From assembly GCA_964504195.1 (NCBI GenBank), contig CAZDDI010000003.1:62001-126000 (forward strand): a DNA stretch of 64,000 nucleotides. Reading direction: 5' to 3'. The notes under the pieces are model-generated. The model saw nothing but the letters and a program-made list of their open reading frames with translations. It was not told the origin of the DNA and did not search any database. This DNA comes from CAZDDI01 sp964504195 (GTDB lineage: Bacteria; Chloroflexota; Anaerolineae; B4-G1; SLSP01). Positions 43,355 through 52,374 of this stretch are shown here, piece by piece (position 1 is the stretch's first letter; every line of letters starts with the position of its first letter). The position numbers were made by a program, and so were the translations under genes.

Positions 43355-45052
43355 ATGAGCGAGATACATTTGAACATTAACGGGCAGGACGTTGTGGCGC
43401 AGAGCGGCCAGACGGTGCTGGAGGCTGCGAAGTCTGCCAGCATTGAGATTCCGGTGCTTTGTCATCATCCGGCGCTCACCAACTGGGGCGCATGCCGCAT
43501 GTGCGTGGTCGAAGTGGAAGGGATGCGCACGGTGCAGACTGCCTGTACGCTTCCGGTGTCCGAGGGTATGAAGGTCACAACGCATACCGAAAAAACCACC
43601 AGCCTGCGCAAGTTCGTGCTGGAGCTGCTGTTCTCTGAGCGCAACCACTATTGCATGTACTGCCAGATGAGCGGTGATTGTGAGCTGCAAGATCAGGCTT
43701 ACGCGCACGGTCTGGATCACTGGACTTATCCGCGCCCTTACGAGAAATTGAGCGTGGATGCGTCACGCAAATACTTCATCATGGATCACAATCGCTGTAT
43801 CCTCTGCTCGCGCTGTGTCCGTGCGTGTAGCGAGGTGGCGGCGAATCACACCCTGAACCTGCGCAATCGCGGGGCCAAGACGATGATTGTGGCCGACCTG
43901 GATGTGCCGTTTGGCGAATCCAGCTGCGTGGAGTGCGGCTCCTGTTTGCAGGTGTGTCCCACCGGCGCGCTGGTGGATGCCAAGAGCGCCTACGGTGGGC
44001 GCGAGAAGGACGTGACGCACACCATCACGACCTGTATGCAGTGCAGCATTGGCTGTGAGCTGGATGTGGTGACGCGCTACAGCCGCCTGCTCCGCGTGGA
44101 CGGCGTCTGGGGGGCTGACCCCAACGGCGGCCTGCTGTGTGTGGATGGCCGCTTCAAGCCGCTGTACGAAGAGCGCAAGCGCATCACCGCCCCGATGCTC
44201 CGCAAGGATGGCAACCTGGTCGAGGCTTCCTGGGATGAGGCGCTCGCGCTGGTCGCCGAGAAGCTCCAGGGCGGCGAGTGCCAGGGCCTGGCCGCGTGCG
44301 CCACCACCAACGAGGCGTTGGCGGCCTTCGCGCAGCTCATCGCCAAAGTGGGTGGCAAGGCCGGGCGGCTCGAACCGGTCGCCCCGACGTTGGGCTACGG
44401 CACACCCGCCAAAGTTACGGACGTGCTCGACGCCGATTTCATCATCGTGGCCGGGGCGCAACCGCTGGATTACCAGCGCGTCGTCGGCTACTTCATCCAT
44501 CGTGCTGCCGACAAGAAAGTGCCGGTCGCGGTCATCAGCGACTCAGAGAACGCCCTCAGCCCGCGCGCAGCTATGACGGTCGCCTCAGCGCAGGCAGGTG
44601 TAGTGGCGCAGGCCGCTGCCGCCGCCGCGAAGGTCGTGCTGGTCTACAGCGTGGGCCTCAAGCCGGAAGTGATTGCCGCGCTCAAGCCGCTGGGCGACAA
44701 AGTCCACTTCCTGGCGCTCGACCCGGCGCGGAATGGCAAGGGGGCGGAAGCTGCAGGTCTCAAGCCGCAAGCCCCAAGCAAAGTGGATGTGGGATATTTC
44801 CTGTTGGGTGAACAACTGCTGGATGAGACGCTCCAGCCGAAGGCGGGCTTCAAGGTGGTGCAGGCTGCGTACTTCTCGCCGCTGGCGGAGCAGGCCGATG
44901 TGGTGCTGCCCACGCCGATTTGGTCGGAGCGTAGCGGGCACATCACCAATCTCGATGGGACGGTCAAGCCGTTGAATGTGGTGTTGCCCGCGCCCGCCGG
45001 CGTCCGCGACGAGGTGGAAGTCCTGGCGCAGCTGGCCGCACTGTTGGCATAA
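43355..45052 (+). CDS. hoxU: NuoG/HoxU-like iron-sulfur subunit with reduced molybdopterin-type domain
   Basis: A 565-residue protein. The N-terminal 2Fe-2S ferredoxin (CHHPALTNWGACRMC), the His/Cys 4Fe-4S site (NHYCMYCQMSGDCELQ) and two further 4Fe-4S sites (CILCSRCVRACSE, CVECGSCLQVCPTG) match HoxU/NuoG. A fourth site, TTCMQCSIGCELDV, opens a molybdopterin-oxidoreductase-like domain of only about 340 residues, too short to bind the cofactor. ATG 43355 is chosen over the GTG at 43343. It links the NuoEF unit to the hydrogenase dimer. Its N-terminal third is close in layout to the formate dehydrogenase subunit at 54547. Confidence 0.88.
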   Translation: MSEIHLNINGQDVVAQSGQTVLEAAKSASIEIPVLCHHPALTNWGACRMCVVEVEGMRTVQTACTLPVSEGMKVTTHTEKTTSLRKFVLELLFSERNHYCMYCQMSGDCELQDQAYAHGLDHWTYPRPYEKLSVDASRKYFIMDHNRCILCSRCVRACSEVAANHTLNLRNRGAKTMIVADLDVPFGESSCVECGSCLQVCPTGALVDAKSAYGGREKDVTHTITTCMQCSIGCELDVVTRYSRLLRVDGVWGADPNGGLLCVDGRFKPLYEERKRITAPMLRKDGNLVEASWDEALALVAEKLQGGECQGLAACATTNEALAAFAQLIAKVGGKAGRLEPVAPTLGYGTPAKVTDVLDADFIIVAGAQPLDYQRVVGYFIHRAADKKVPVAVISDSENALSPRAAMTVASAQAGVVAQAAAAAAKVVLVYSVGLKPEVIAALKPLGDKVHFLALDPARNGKGAEAAGLKPQAPSKVDVGYFLLGEQLLDETLQPKAGFKVVQAAYFSPLAEQADVVLPTPIWSERSGHITNLDGTVKPLNVVLPAPAGVRDEVEVLAQLAALLA

Positions 45053-45062
45053 GGAGTCACGC

Positions 45063-45617
45063 ATGGGTAAAATTAAAGTTGCAACGGGGTGGTTGGAGTC
45101 GTGCGCCGGCTGCCACATGTCGTTTTTGGATATTGACGAGCGCATTGTCGAGTTCTTTAAGCACGTCGAGCTGACCTCTTCGCCGATTACCGATCTGAAA
45201 CACCCGCCCATAGAGGGCGTGGATGTGGGCATCCTCACCGGCGGTATCGGCAATGAGGATCAGATTCACGAGGCCAAAGAGATGCGCGAGCGGAGCAAAA
45301 TCCTCATCGCGCTGGGCGATTGCGCGGTCACGGGCGGTATCTGTACCATGCGCAACTTCTTCCCCCTGGAAGAGGTGCTGCGGCGCGGGTACATCGAGAC
45401 CGAGAGCACGGTGGATGGCGAGATTCCGGCACACGAGGATCTAGCCGTGTTGACAGACCAGGTCAGCGGCATAGATGAGGTTGTGCCGGTAGACATCTAT
45501 CTGCCCGGCTGCCCGCCCACCGCCGACGCGATCTGGTTTGTGTTGACCGAATTGTTGGAGGGCCGGATGCCGAAGTTGGAAGGCAAGGTCCTGAAGTATG
45601 GTATGGATGGGGGGTAA
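45063..45617 (+). CDS. hoxY: NiFe hydrogenase small subunit, HoxY type
   Basis: A 184-residue cytoplasmic small subunit carrying only the proximal 4Fe-4S cluster. Ligands are in SCAGCHMSFLD, GDCAVTGGICTM and PGCPPTADAIW. The short length and lack of a Tat signal match HoxY of bidirectional (group 3d-like) hydrogenases. ATG 45063 follows AAGGAG. It lies 10 bases after the HoxU-like gene and 8 bases before hoxH. Confidence 0.94.
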   Translation: MGKIKVATGWLESCAGCHMSFLDIDERIVEFFKHVELTSSPITDLKHPPIEGVDVGILTGGIGNEDQIHEAKEMRERSKILIALGDCAVTGGICTMRNFFPLEEVLRRGYIETESTVDGEIPAHEDLAVLTDQVSGIDEVVPVDIYLPGCPPTADAIWFVLTELLEGRMPKLEGKVLKYGMDGG

Positions 45618-45625
45618 AACATAGT

Positions 45626-47050
45626 ATGGCTGAGAAAATTACCATTTCACCCGTGACCCGTATCGAGGGCCACGCGAAAATCACGATCTACGTTGGCGAT
45701 GACGGGAAGGTGACGGATTCGTACTTCCATGTGGAACAGTTCCGGGGCTTCGAGAAGTTCAGCGAAGGCCGCATGTTCTACGAAATGCCCCAGATCACGC
45801 CGCGCACCTGCGGCATCTGCCCGGTGAGCCATCACCTGGCTTCGACCAAAGCTTGTGACGTGATCGCCGGCACCGCGCCGACGCCCACCGCGCACAAGCT
45901 GCGCGATCTGATGCACATGGGGCAGATGATCCAGTCGCACGGGATGCACTTCTTCGAGCTGGCCGGCCCGGACTTCATCATGGGCTTCGACGCCGACCCG
46001 AAGGTGCGCCATGTGGGCGGCGTCATCGGCGTGAACCCTGATCTGGCCGTGAAGGCGGTCAAGTTGCGCGCCTTCGGGCAGGAGATCATCCGCAAGCTGG
46101 GCGAGCGGCGCGTGCATCCGATCTTCGGCGTGCCGGGCGGGGTGACCCGCCCGCTCGATCCCGCCGACCGCGAGTGGATTTTGCGCGAGGTGGACAATCA
46201 CATCGCCACGACGATGGTGGGCATCTCGTTCCTCAAGAGCTGGATGCAGGATAACCACCAGATGATGGAGGAGTTCGCCGTGTTCCCCTCGGCCTACATG
46301 GGGCTGGTGCAGCCGGATGGCGCGCTGGAGCTCTATGATGGGCAGCTGAAGATGGTGGACGCGGACGGTTCATTCCTGGAGCAGTTCGATCCGGCGGACT
46401 ACCTGGACTACATCGCCGAGCACGTCAATCCCTATACCTATCTCAAGGCCCCGTACTACAAAAAGCGTGGCTACGAGAAGGGCATCTATCGCGTTGGCCC
46501 GCTGGGGCGGTTGAACGTCGCCACCCACATTAACACGCCGATGGCGCAGAGCGAGATGCGGCTGTGGAAGCAGCTCAACGGCGGTAAGCCCGTCGAGGGG
46601 ACGCTGTACTTCCACTACGCGCGGCTCATCGAGACGGTGTATGCTCTGGAGCATGTGAAGGGGCTGATGGATGATCCCGACATCCTGGGGACGGATGTGG
46701 TGGCCCCGCCCGGACACATCACCGGCGAGGGCGTGGGTGTGCTCGAGGCGCCGCGCGGTACGCTCTTCCATCACTACTGGACCGACAGCAATGGCGTAAT
46801 CCAAAAGGTGAACATGATCGTCGCCACCGCCGGCAACGCCTGGGCGATGAACCACTCAGTCAACATGGCCGCCAAGCGCTATGTTGACGGCACGCAGCTC
46901 ACCGAGGGGATGCTCAACCGCGTTGAGCACGCCATCCGCGCGCATGACCCGTGCCTCTCCTGCTCGACCCACGCGATAGGGCAGATGCCTATCCAGATCG
47001 AGCTCATCGGGTCAGATGGAGCTGTGCTGGATGTGTTGAAGCGGGATTAG
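45626..47050 (+). CDS. hoxH: NiFe hydrogenase large subunit, HoxH type
   Basis: A 474-residue catalytic subunit. L1 is RIEGHAKITIYV, L2 is RTCGICPVSHH and L5 is DPCLSCSTH, giving all four nickel-binding cysteines. Twenty-five residues follow the cleavage-site His (AIGQMPIQIELIG and onward), so the protein needs endoproteolytic maturation. The protease gene lies at 48938 but is separated by two unrelated genes. Together with the NuoEF-like subunits it should couple H2 and NAD(P)H in the cytoplasm. Confidence 0.95.
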   Translation: MAEKITISPVTRIEGHAKITIYVGDDGKVTDSYFHVEQFRGFEKFSEGRMFYEMPQITPRTCGICPVSHHLASTKACDVIAGTAPTPTAHKLRDLMHMGQMIQSHGMHFFELAGPDFIMGFDADPKVRHVGGVIGVNPDLAVKAVKLRAFGQEIIRKLGERRVHPIFGVPGGVTRPLDPADREWILREVDNHIATTMVGISFLKSWMQDNHQMMEEFAVFPSAYMGLVQPDGALELYDGQLKMVDADGSFLEQFDPADYLDYIAEHVNPYTYLKAPYYKKRGYEKGIYRVGPLGRLNVATHINTPMAQSEMRLWKQLNGGKPVEGTLYFHYARLIETVYALEHVKGLMDDPDILGTDVVAPPGHITGEGVGVLEAPRGTLFHHYWTDSNGVIQKVNMIVATAGNAWAMNHSVNMAAKRYVDGTQLTEGMLNRVEHAIRAHDPCLSCSTHAIGQMPIQIELIGSDGAVLDVLKRD

Positions 47051-47100
47051 CTTTTACAAATTCCACGCGAAGCCTTGGCGGACTGAGTCTACCAGGGCTT

Positions 47101-47128
47101 TTGCTTTTCCAATTTAGTGATATACAAT
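47101..47128 (+). promoter_or_regulatory. Candidate promoter of the AAA/DUF4276 pair
   Basis: TTGCTT (47101-47106) and TACAAT (47123-47128) are spaced by 16 bases and lie 30 bases before the ATPase start codon. This would let the pair be expressed apart from the hydrogenase operon. Confidence 0.4.
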
Positions 47129-47157
47129 GCGCTACAGGCGAAAGTAAGGGGAGTAAT

Positions 47158-48249
47158 ATGCGCTTAAGCAAAATCTCTGTAGAAGGTTTCAAATCTCTCC
47201 AGGAAGTTAAGGACTTAAAACTGCGCAATCTTAATGTGCTTATCGGTGCAAATGGTGCAGGAAAGAGCAATTTTATTGCGCTATTTAGGCTTCTCAACCA
47301 GATGGTAAGCGGCAACTTCCAAACAGCGGTGCTGCAGCAGGGCGGAGCAAATGCGTTACTATACCTGGGTGAAAAAACCACGCCACAAATCACCGTGCAA
47401 TTAGATTTTGAGCGCAACGCTTATTATTGCGTTTGGATCCCCACTGTAGATGAACGTCTCATTTTTGCGAAGGAAACATGCATATTCTATGGTGATCGCG
47501 TACCACAATGGGAGAAACAATTAGGAAGCGGCCATCTGGAAAGCCGGTTGCCCCAAGCCGCTCAGGAAACCAAAGAACCTGTGCTGGATTATGTTTTGCA
47601 GGGTTTGAATGCCTGGAAGGTCTATCACTTCCACGATACCAGTGACAGTGCCCTGGTTAAAAAGAGCCGTGCTCTGAATGACAATCTATACTTGCGGCCT
47701 GATGCTGCTAATCTGGCGGCTTTTCTCTACAGGCTACAACAAAGCGCGCCTCAATATTATGCAGCTATTCGGGAGACAGTACAGCTGGTGTTCCCAGTTT
47801 TTGATGATTTCCTGCTGCGCCCGCAGCCGGAAAATGAAAATCTGATTCGGCTCGAGTGGCGCGAGCAAGGCTCAGATTATCCATTCATGGCCTACCATTT
47901 ATCCGATGGTACGTTACGTTTCATCTGTCTGGCAACTTTATTGTTACAACCGGAACTACCCCCTACCATCCTGATTGATGAACCGGAATTGGGATTGCAT
48001 CCTTATGCCATAGAAGTTTTAGCCTCGCTAATGCGCAGCGCGGCAGAGCGCACCCAATTGATTGTCGCCACGCAGTCAGTCACACTGGTCAACCATTTTA
48101 CGCTGGAAGATATACTCGTTGTGGAAAACCGCAAGCGAGCAACAACGATAGAACGGTTAGACTCGGAACAGCTGAGCGATTGGTTGGAGGATTACGCACT
48201 CGGCGAACTATGGGAAAAGAACGTCTTTGGCGGGAGGCCAACTCGATGA
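47158..48249 (+). CDS. AAA-family (SMC/OLD-like) ATPase, putative defence protein
   Basis: A 363-residue ATPase starting at ATG 47158 after GGGGAG. Walker A is GANGAGKSN (30-38), preceded by FKSLQEVKDLKLRNLNVLI. LSDGTLRFICLATLL holds the signature region and TILIDEPELGLHP is Walker B; ATQSVTLVNHF is the sensor strand. This is the AAA_21/RloA-type fold found in OLD, AbiL and PARIS-like systems. It overlaps the next gene by 4 bases (ATGA). Base composition is lower in GC than the hydrogenase genes on either side. The pair interrupts the hoxH-protease unit. Confidence 0.88.
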   Translation: MRLSKISVEGFKSLQEVKDLKLRNLNVLIGANGAGKSNFIALFRLLNQMVSGNFQTAVLQQGGANALLYLGEKTTPQITVQLDFERNAYYCVWIPTVDERLIFAKETCIFYGDRVPQWEKQLGSGHLESRLPQAAQETKEPVLDYVLQGLNAWKVYHFHDTSDSALVKKSRALNDNLYLRPDAANLAAFLYRLQQSAPQYYAAIRETVQLVFPVFDDFLLRPQPENENLIRLEWREQGSDYPFMAYHLSDGTLRFICLATLLLQPELPPTILIDEPELGLHPYAIEVLASLMRSAAERTQLIVATQSVTLVNHFTLEDILVVENRKRATTIERLDSEQLSDWLEDYALGELWEKNVFGGRPTR

Positions 48250-48932
48250 GCGACAGTTATGCGCGCGTGAACATCATCGTTGAAGGCCATACCGAAGAAA
48301 CATTCGTGCGTGATGTGTTGACGGAGCCATTGGCAGCGCAGCACGTGTTCATCACAGCTCGCCGCGTGGAAACGGGACGTTCTTCCAGGCAGATTTATCG
48401 CGGCGGCATGACCACTTATGCCAAGGCCCGCCGCGATATCATGCGCTGGTTGGCTCAAGATCGTCAAGCATATGTCACTACCATGTTCGACCTTTACCGA
48501 ATCCCACTGGATTTCCCCGATGTGCGCTTAATTCCACCAGGCATTGAACCTTACGCCAGAATTACAGCATTGGAGAAGGCATTGGAGGCTGATATCGGCA
48601 TTGAGCGGTTCATCCCCTACCTGCAATTACACGAATTCGAAAACCTACTGTTCAGTGATGTGCAAGCAATTGATACAGTATTGGGATTAAGACGCTCTCA
48701 ACTACAGGCATTACAAGCCCTTCGCGAAGAGTTTACCTCACCGGAGTTGATTGATGATGGGGAGGACACGGCACCCTCCAAAAGGTTGCAGAAGCTCTAC
48801 GAAGGATACGATAAATTGGCTTTCGGGCCGCGCATCGCAACCCATATTGGACTGGCAAAACTGCGCCAGGAGTGTCCTCATTTCAATGCCTGGTTTTCTA
48901 GATTGGAAAATCTGCAATTTAGTAACCTTTAG
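48246..48932 (+). CDS. DUF4276 (TOPRIM-like) partner of the AAA ATPase
   Basis: A 228-residue protein. The N-terminal strand VNIIVEGHTEETFVRDVL carries the acidic EGxTE motif and TTMFDLYRIP a second acidic site, as in DUF4276/RloB-like TOPRIM folds. LHEFENLLFSD and the C-terminal IATHIGLAKLRQECPHFNAWF are typical of the family. ATGA overlap with the ATPase gene implies co-translation. Known relatives act as nucleases or effectors in abortive infection; activity here is inferred. Confidence 0.85.
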   Translation: MSDSYARVNIIVEGHTEETFVRDVLTEPLAAQHVFITARRVETGRSSRQIYRGGMTTYAKARRDIMRWLAQDRQAYVTTMFDLYRIPLDFPDVRLIPPGIEPYARITALEKALEADIGIERFIPYLQLHEFENLLFSDVQAIDTVLGLRRSQLQALQALREEFTSPELIDDGEDTAPSKRLQKLYEGYDKLAFGPRIATHIGLAKLRQECPHFNAWFSRLENLQFSNL

Positions 48933-48937
48933 AAGCT

Positions 48938-49447
48938 ATGAACCACGCACGACGCATTCTCATCGTAGGATTCGGCAATCAGTACCGGCGGGATGACGGC
49001 GTTGGGCCGTATGTGATCAATCTGGTGCGCGCGGCGCTGGCCCGTTCGCCTTTCGATCCGCTTGATGATGGCTTCGACACGCTGGGTGAAACGGTGGATA
49101 CCATCGTGCTGCATCAACTCGTGCCGGAGCTGGCGGAGACCTTCAAGGATTACGATCAGCTGATCTTCGTGGATGCGCATGTGGGCGACCTGCCCGAACC
49201 CATCCGCGAGGAGCGGCTCGATGCGGCGTACACGCAGCCCTTCGTCTCGCATCAATTCCACCCCTCGACGGTGCTGGCGCTGACGCAACAGCTCTACGGG
49301 CGCGCGCCGCAGACTGTGCTGCTCTCTATTCGTGGGCACGATTTCGACTTCGGCGAGGGACTTTCGCCCGAAACTGAGGCCCTCGCGCAGGAAGTCGCGG
49401 CGCGGATTATACAGAGTATCACGGATTCTGCTTTCCCCGCACGTTGA
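48938..49447 (+). CDS. hoxW: Hydrogenase maturation endopeptidase (M52 family)
   Basis: A 169-residue protease that removes the C-terminal peptide of the NiFe large subunit after nickel insertion. The N-terminal GFGNQYRRDDGVGPYV holds the first nickel-sensing Asp/Glu region; VDAHVGD and FHPSTVLALT supply the other Asp and His. The start lies 6 bases after the DUF4276 gene with no good Shine-Dalgarno site. hoxH at 45626, which has the peptide, is the expected substrate; the hydrogenase at 27954 lacks one. Its separation from hoxH suggests that the AAA/DUF4276 pair was inserted. Confidence 0.9.
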   Translation: MNHARRILIVGFGNQYRRDDGVGPYVINLVRAALARSPFDPLDDGFDTLGETVDTIVLHQLVPELAETFKDYDQLIFVDAHVGDLPEPIREERLDAAYTQPFVSHQFHPSTVLALTQQLYGRAPQTVLLSIRGHDFDFGEGLSPETEALAQEVAARIIQSITDSAFPAR

Positions 49448-50079
49448 AGTAGAACTGCCTCGTGCAAGTCCCCCGCGCCCCCGTGAAAAACACAGGAGCG
49501 CGCTTTTTTGCCCCCCACGCTCTTCGCGTATCATGCTTGCTCAATCCCTCAAGGTGGATGTCTTAACGACATCATTCAAGTTGCCACCCGCACTTTTGAC
49601 CACAGTCGGCTGACAACGGACGACCTTTGGAATGTAAAACGTGGTCTGTCATCACTGGTCGGTGGTCTACGTCTAGAAAGTAACAATTTGGTTTAACATA
49701 TCCACACTCGGTCATTCAAAACGGAATTTGGCAAGGCATTGGTATGACCTTTGCAAGGTTTAACTGTATCGGTGGAATAATGTCACTATGCCGTTAGGTG
49801 AGATTGCGGTATAATGAACGGTGGTATTTTGTAAGCGGGAAAGCAGGTATTGGAAATGAAGCGAGACGACATCTTGCACGCCTTAGCTCAATTTCAAGAG
49901 CTAACCCAGGTCGAATTTGGCATCACGCACAGTCGAGATTTTTAGCCACGAATCACACGAATTTTACGAACTTAGCTGATGTTTTCGCGTTAATTTGTGA
50001 AATTCGTGGCAAATTCTGGAAAATGTCGGTAGTGAATTCGTAACTTGTCATTTGTAATCTTACAGGAGGAACTTAGTCC
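49448..50079. other. Repeat-rich gap between hydrogenase and formate dehydrogenase modules
   Basis: No convincing gene is present in about 630 bases. It contains an inverted repeat (49945-50010), a TATAAT at 49810-49815 without a clear -35 box, and a weak leader repeat ahead of the CAGGAGG of the next gene. It probably holds the promoter of the formate dehydrogenase operon. Confidence 0.55.
49945..50010. repeat. Inverted repeat GCCACGAAT...ATTCGTGGC
   Basis: GCCACGAAT (49945-49953) pairs with ATTCGTGGC (50002-50010), and CACGAATTTTACGAA continues the left arm imperfectly. The pattern resembles the CACACGGATTTTACGGA words of the repeat at 5570-5695, so it may be a diverged relative. Confidence 0.6.
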
Positions 50080-50442
50080 ATGAAGAGCTTAGAAGAACTA
50101 CGGAAGATCAAAGAACGGGCGTTGGAGCGTCGGCAGCTGGCCGGGGCGGGGGCGCGCGCACGGGTGACGGTGGCGATGGGCACGTGCGGTATCGCTGCGG
50201 GCGCGCGGGACACCATGACGGCCATCCTCAATGAGATGGAGAAGCGTCAACTCAGCGATGTGGTGGTCACACAGACCGGATGCATGGGCCTGTGCGAGTA
50301 TGAGCCGCTGGTGCAGATCCAGGTAGGTGAGGAAGAAGTGGTCACTTACGGCAAAATTGATCCCTCTCGCGTTCCCGAACTCATCGAGGCGCACCTGGTC
50401 AAGGGCGAACCGGTTGCAGCGTGGCAGGTGCAAACTGCCTAG
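50080..50442 (+). CDS. Thioredoxin-like 2Fe-2S protein, HndB type (copy 2)
   Basis: A 120-residue near-duplicate of the protein at 38947-39309; the differences are four residues (for example QLSDV for QLTDV and VPELI for VPDLI). The ligand motifs MGTCGIAAGA and TGCMGLC are intact. ATG 50080 follows CAGGAGG. It starts the formate dehydrogenase operon, as copy 1 starts the hydrogenase operon. Confidence 0.85.
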   Translation: MKSLEELRKIKERALERRQLAGAGARARVTVAMGTCGIAAGARDTMTAILNEMEKRQLSDVVVTQTGCMGLCEYEPLVQIQVGEEEVVTYGKIDPSRVPELIEAHLVKGEPVAAWQVQTA

Positions 50443-50536
50443 AGCGCAGGGCGCGCGTGAGCATTCATCCGGTACAGCCCTGATGATGGGAATAGCAGCC
50501 TGAGAGCGAACTAAAGTTCGCGTTATGTTTGCTACA

Positions 50537-50569
50537 TTGATTTGTGATCCGCTGATTTGCAGATTTTCT
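50537..50569 (+). repeat. Leader repeat before NuoF copy 2
   Basis: ATTGATTTGTGATCCGCTGA followed by TTTGCAGATTTTC ends just before GAGGAGG. It is the counterpart of the element at 39413-39438 and carries an 8-base insertion. Confidence 0.6.
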
Positions 50570-50581
50570 TGAGGAGGTATT

Positions 50582-52354
50582 ATGGTTTACCGCGCACATG
50601 TCTTGATCTGCGGGGAACCCCGCTGTGTCGAAAAGGGCGCGCGGGACGTCGAGGCGGCGCTGACCCAAAAAATACAGGAACTGGGCCTGGAAAACGAGGT
50701 CCAAATTCTGGAGGCCAGCGCGCTGGGGCATGGCGACCAAGGGCCGGAGCTGGTCATCTACCCCGAAGGCGTCCATTACGTCAACGTGCGTCCGGAAGAT
50801 GCGGCGCGCATTGCTGAGGAGCATCTGCTCAAAGGGCGTCCCATCGCGGAATTGCAGTACAAAGAGCCGCCGAGCGAACCGTTGCCTGCGCCTTCTGTCA
50901 AAGAAATTCGCGTGGTGCTGGGCAAAATCGGCAAAATTGACCCGGAAAACATTGAGGATTACATCGCGCTGGATGGCTACGCCGCACTGGCGAAGGTGTT
51001 GGGCGGCATGTCCCCCGATGATGTGCTGGCCGAGCTTAAAACATCCGGGCTGCGTGGCCGTGGTGGTGCGGGTTTCCCCACGCACCTCAAGTGGAGCTTC
51101 GCCAAGAATGCACCCGGCGATGTGAAATACGTCATCTGTAACGCTGATGAGGGTGACCCCGGTGCGTTTATGAACCGGCGTGTGCTCGAAGGCGACCCGC
51201 ACGCCGTCATCGAGGGGATGGCGATTGCGGCGTATGTCATCGGCGCGCGGCAGGGCTACATTTACGTCCGTGCCGAGTACCCCATCGCTATCAGCACCTT
51301 GCGCGTGGCGCTGGCGCAGGCCCGCGAGTATGGGTTGCTGGGAGAGAACATCCTCGGTACCGATTTCAGCTTTGACCTGGAAATCCGCATGGGGGCCGGC
51401 GCCTTCGTCTGTGGTGAAGAGACCGCGCTGATGCAATCTATCGAAGGCGCGCGCGGGATGCCCACCACGCGCCCCCCGTTCCCCGCCACCAAGGGTTTGT
51501 GGGGCAAGCCTTCCAACATCAATAACGTGGAGACCTACGCCAATGTCCCGCAGATTTTGCTCAAGGGCGGTGCGTGGTTCGCCTCGATGGGTACGGAGAA
51601 AAGCAAGGGCACCAAGACCTTCGCCATTGCGGGGAAAGTGGAACGCACCGGGCTGGTGGAAGTGCCGTTGGGGATGACCATCCGCGAAATCGTCTATGAT
51701 GTGGGCGGTGGCGTGCTCGATGGCAAAAAGTTCAAGGCCGTGCAGACCGGCGGGCCGATGGGTGGTTGTATTCCGGAGAAGTACCTGGATTTGCCTGTGG
51801 ATTACGAGAATCTTGCCGCAGTGGGTTCTATGATGGGGTCGGGCGGTTTTGTCGTGATGGACGAAGAAACCTGTATGGTGGACATCGCCCGCTTCTTCAT
51901 GGAGTTCACGCAGGATGAGTCGTGCGGCAAGTGTGTGCCGTGTCGCATCGGTACGCGGCGGATGCTGGAGATTCTCAACGATATTTGCGCGGGCAAGGGC
52001 AAGTCGGGTGATATCGAGATGCTGGAACAGTTGAGCCGCTATATCAACAAAGGCTCGTTGTGCGGCCTGGGTCAGGGTGCGCCGAACCCCGTGCTCAGTA
52101 CGTTGGAACACTTCCGCGATGAGTATGAGGCGCACATCTTCGAGAAGCGCTGCCCGGCGAAAGTTTGCAAGGCCCTGATCGAGTACAAGATCGAGCCGGA
52201 CGCCTGTATCGGCTGCACGCGCTGCGCGCGCAACTGCCCGGTCAACGCCATTGCGGGTTCGCCCAAGCAAGTGCATGTGATTGACCCTGAGACGTGCATC
52301 CGCTGTGGCATCTGCAAGCAGGTCTGCCCGGTCAACGCGGTCTACATCGAGTAG
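50582..52354 (+). CDS. nuoF: NuoF-like flavoprotein with ferredoxin tail (copy 2)
   Basis: A 590-residue protein nearly identical to the one at 39449-41221, with the same domain order: thioredoxin-like, NADH/FMN core (GLRGRGGAGFPTHLKW), ESCGKCVPCRIG cluster site and two ferredoxin clusters (CIGCTRCARNCPV, CIRCGICKQVCPV). Differences gather near residues 480-495 and in the ferredoxin tail. It serves the formate dehydrogenase module. High identity to copy 1 with weaker identity in the following genes points to recent duplication or gene conversion. Confidence 0.93.
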   Translation: MVYRAHVLICGEPRCVEKGARDVEAALTQKIQELGLENEVQILEASALGHGDQGPELVIYPEGVHYVNVRPEDAARIAEEHLLKGRPIAELQYKEPPSEPLPAPSVKEIRVVLGKIGKIDPENIEDYIALDGYAALAKVLGGMSPDDVLAELKTSGLRGRGGAGFPTHLKWSFAKNAPGDVKYVICNADEGDPGAFMNRRVLEGDPHAVIEGMAIAAYVIGARQGYIYVRAEYPIAISTLRVALAQAREYGLLGENILGTDFSFDLEIRMGAGAFVCGEETALMQSIEGARGMPTTRPPFPATKGLWGKPSNINNVETYANVPQILLKGGAWFASMGTEKSKGTKTFAIAGKVERTGLVEVPLGMTIREIVYDVGGGVLDGKKFKAVQTGGPMGGCIPEKYLDLPVDYENLAAVGSMMGSGGFVVMDEETCMVDIARFFMEFTQDESCGKCVPCRIGTRRMLEILNDICAGKGKSGDIEMLEQLSRYINKGSLCGLGQGAPNPVLSTLEHFRDEYEAHIFEKRCPAKVCKALIEYKIEPDACIGCTRCARNCPVNAIAGSPKQVHVIDPETCIRCGICKQVCPVNAVYIE

Positions 52355-52374
52355 CCGAGATTGCGAGGGATAGG

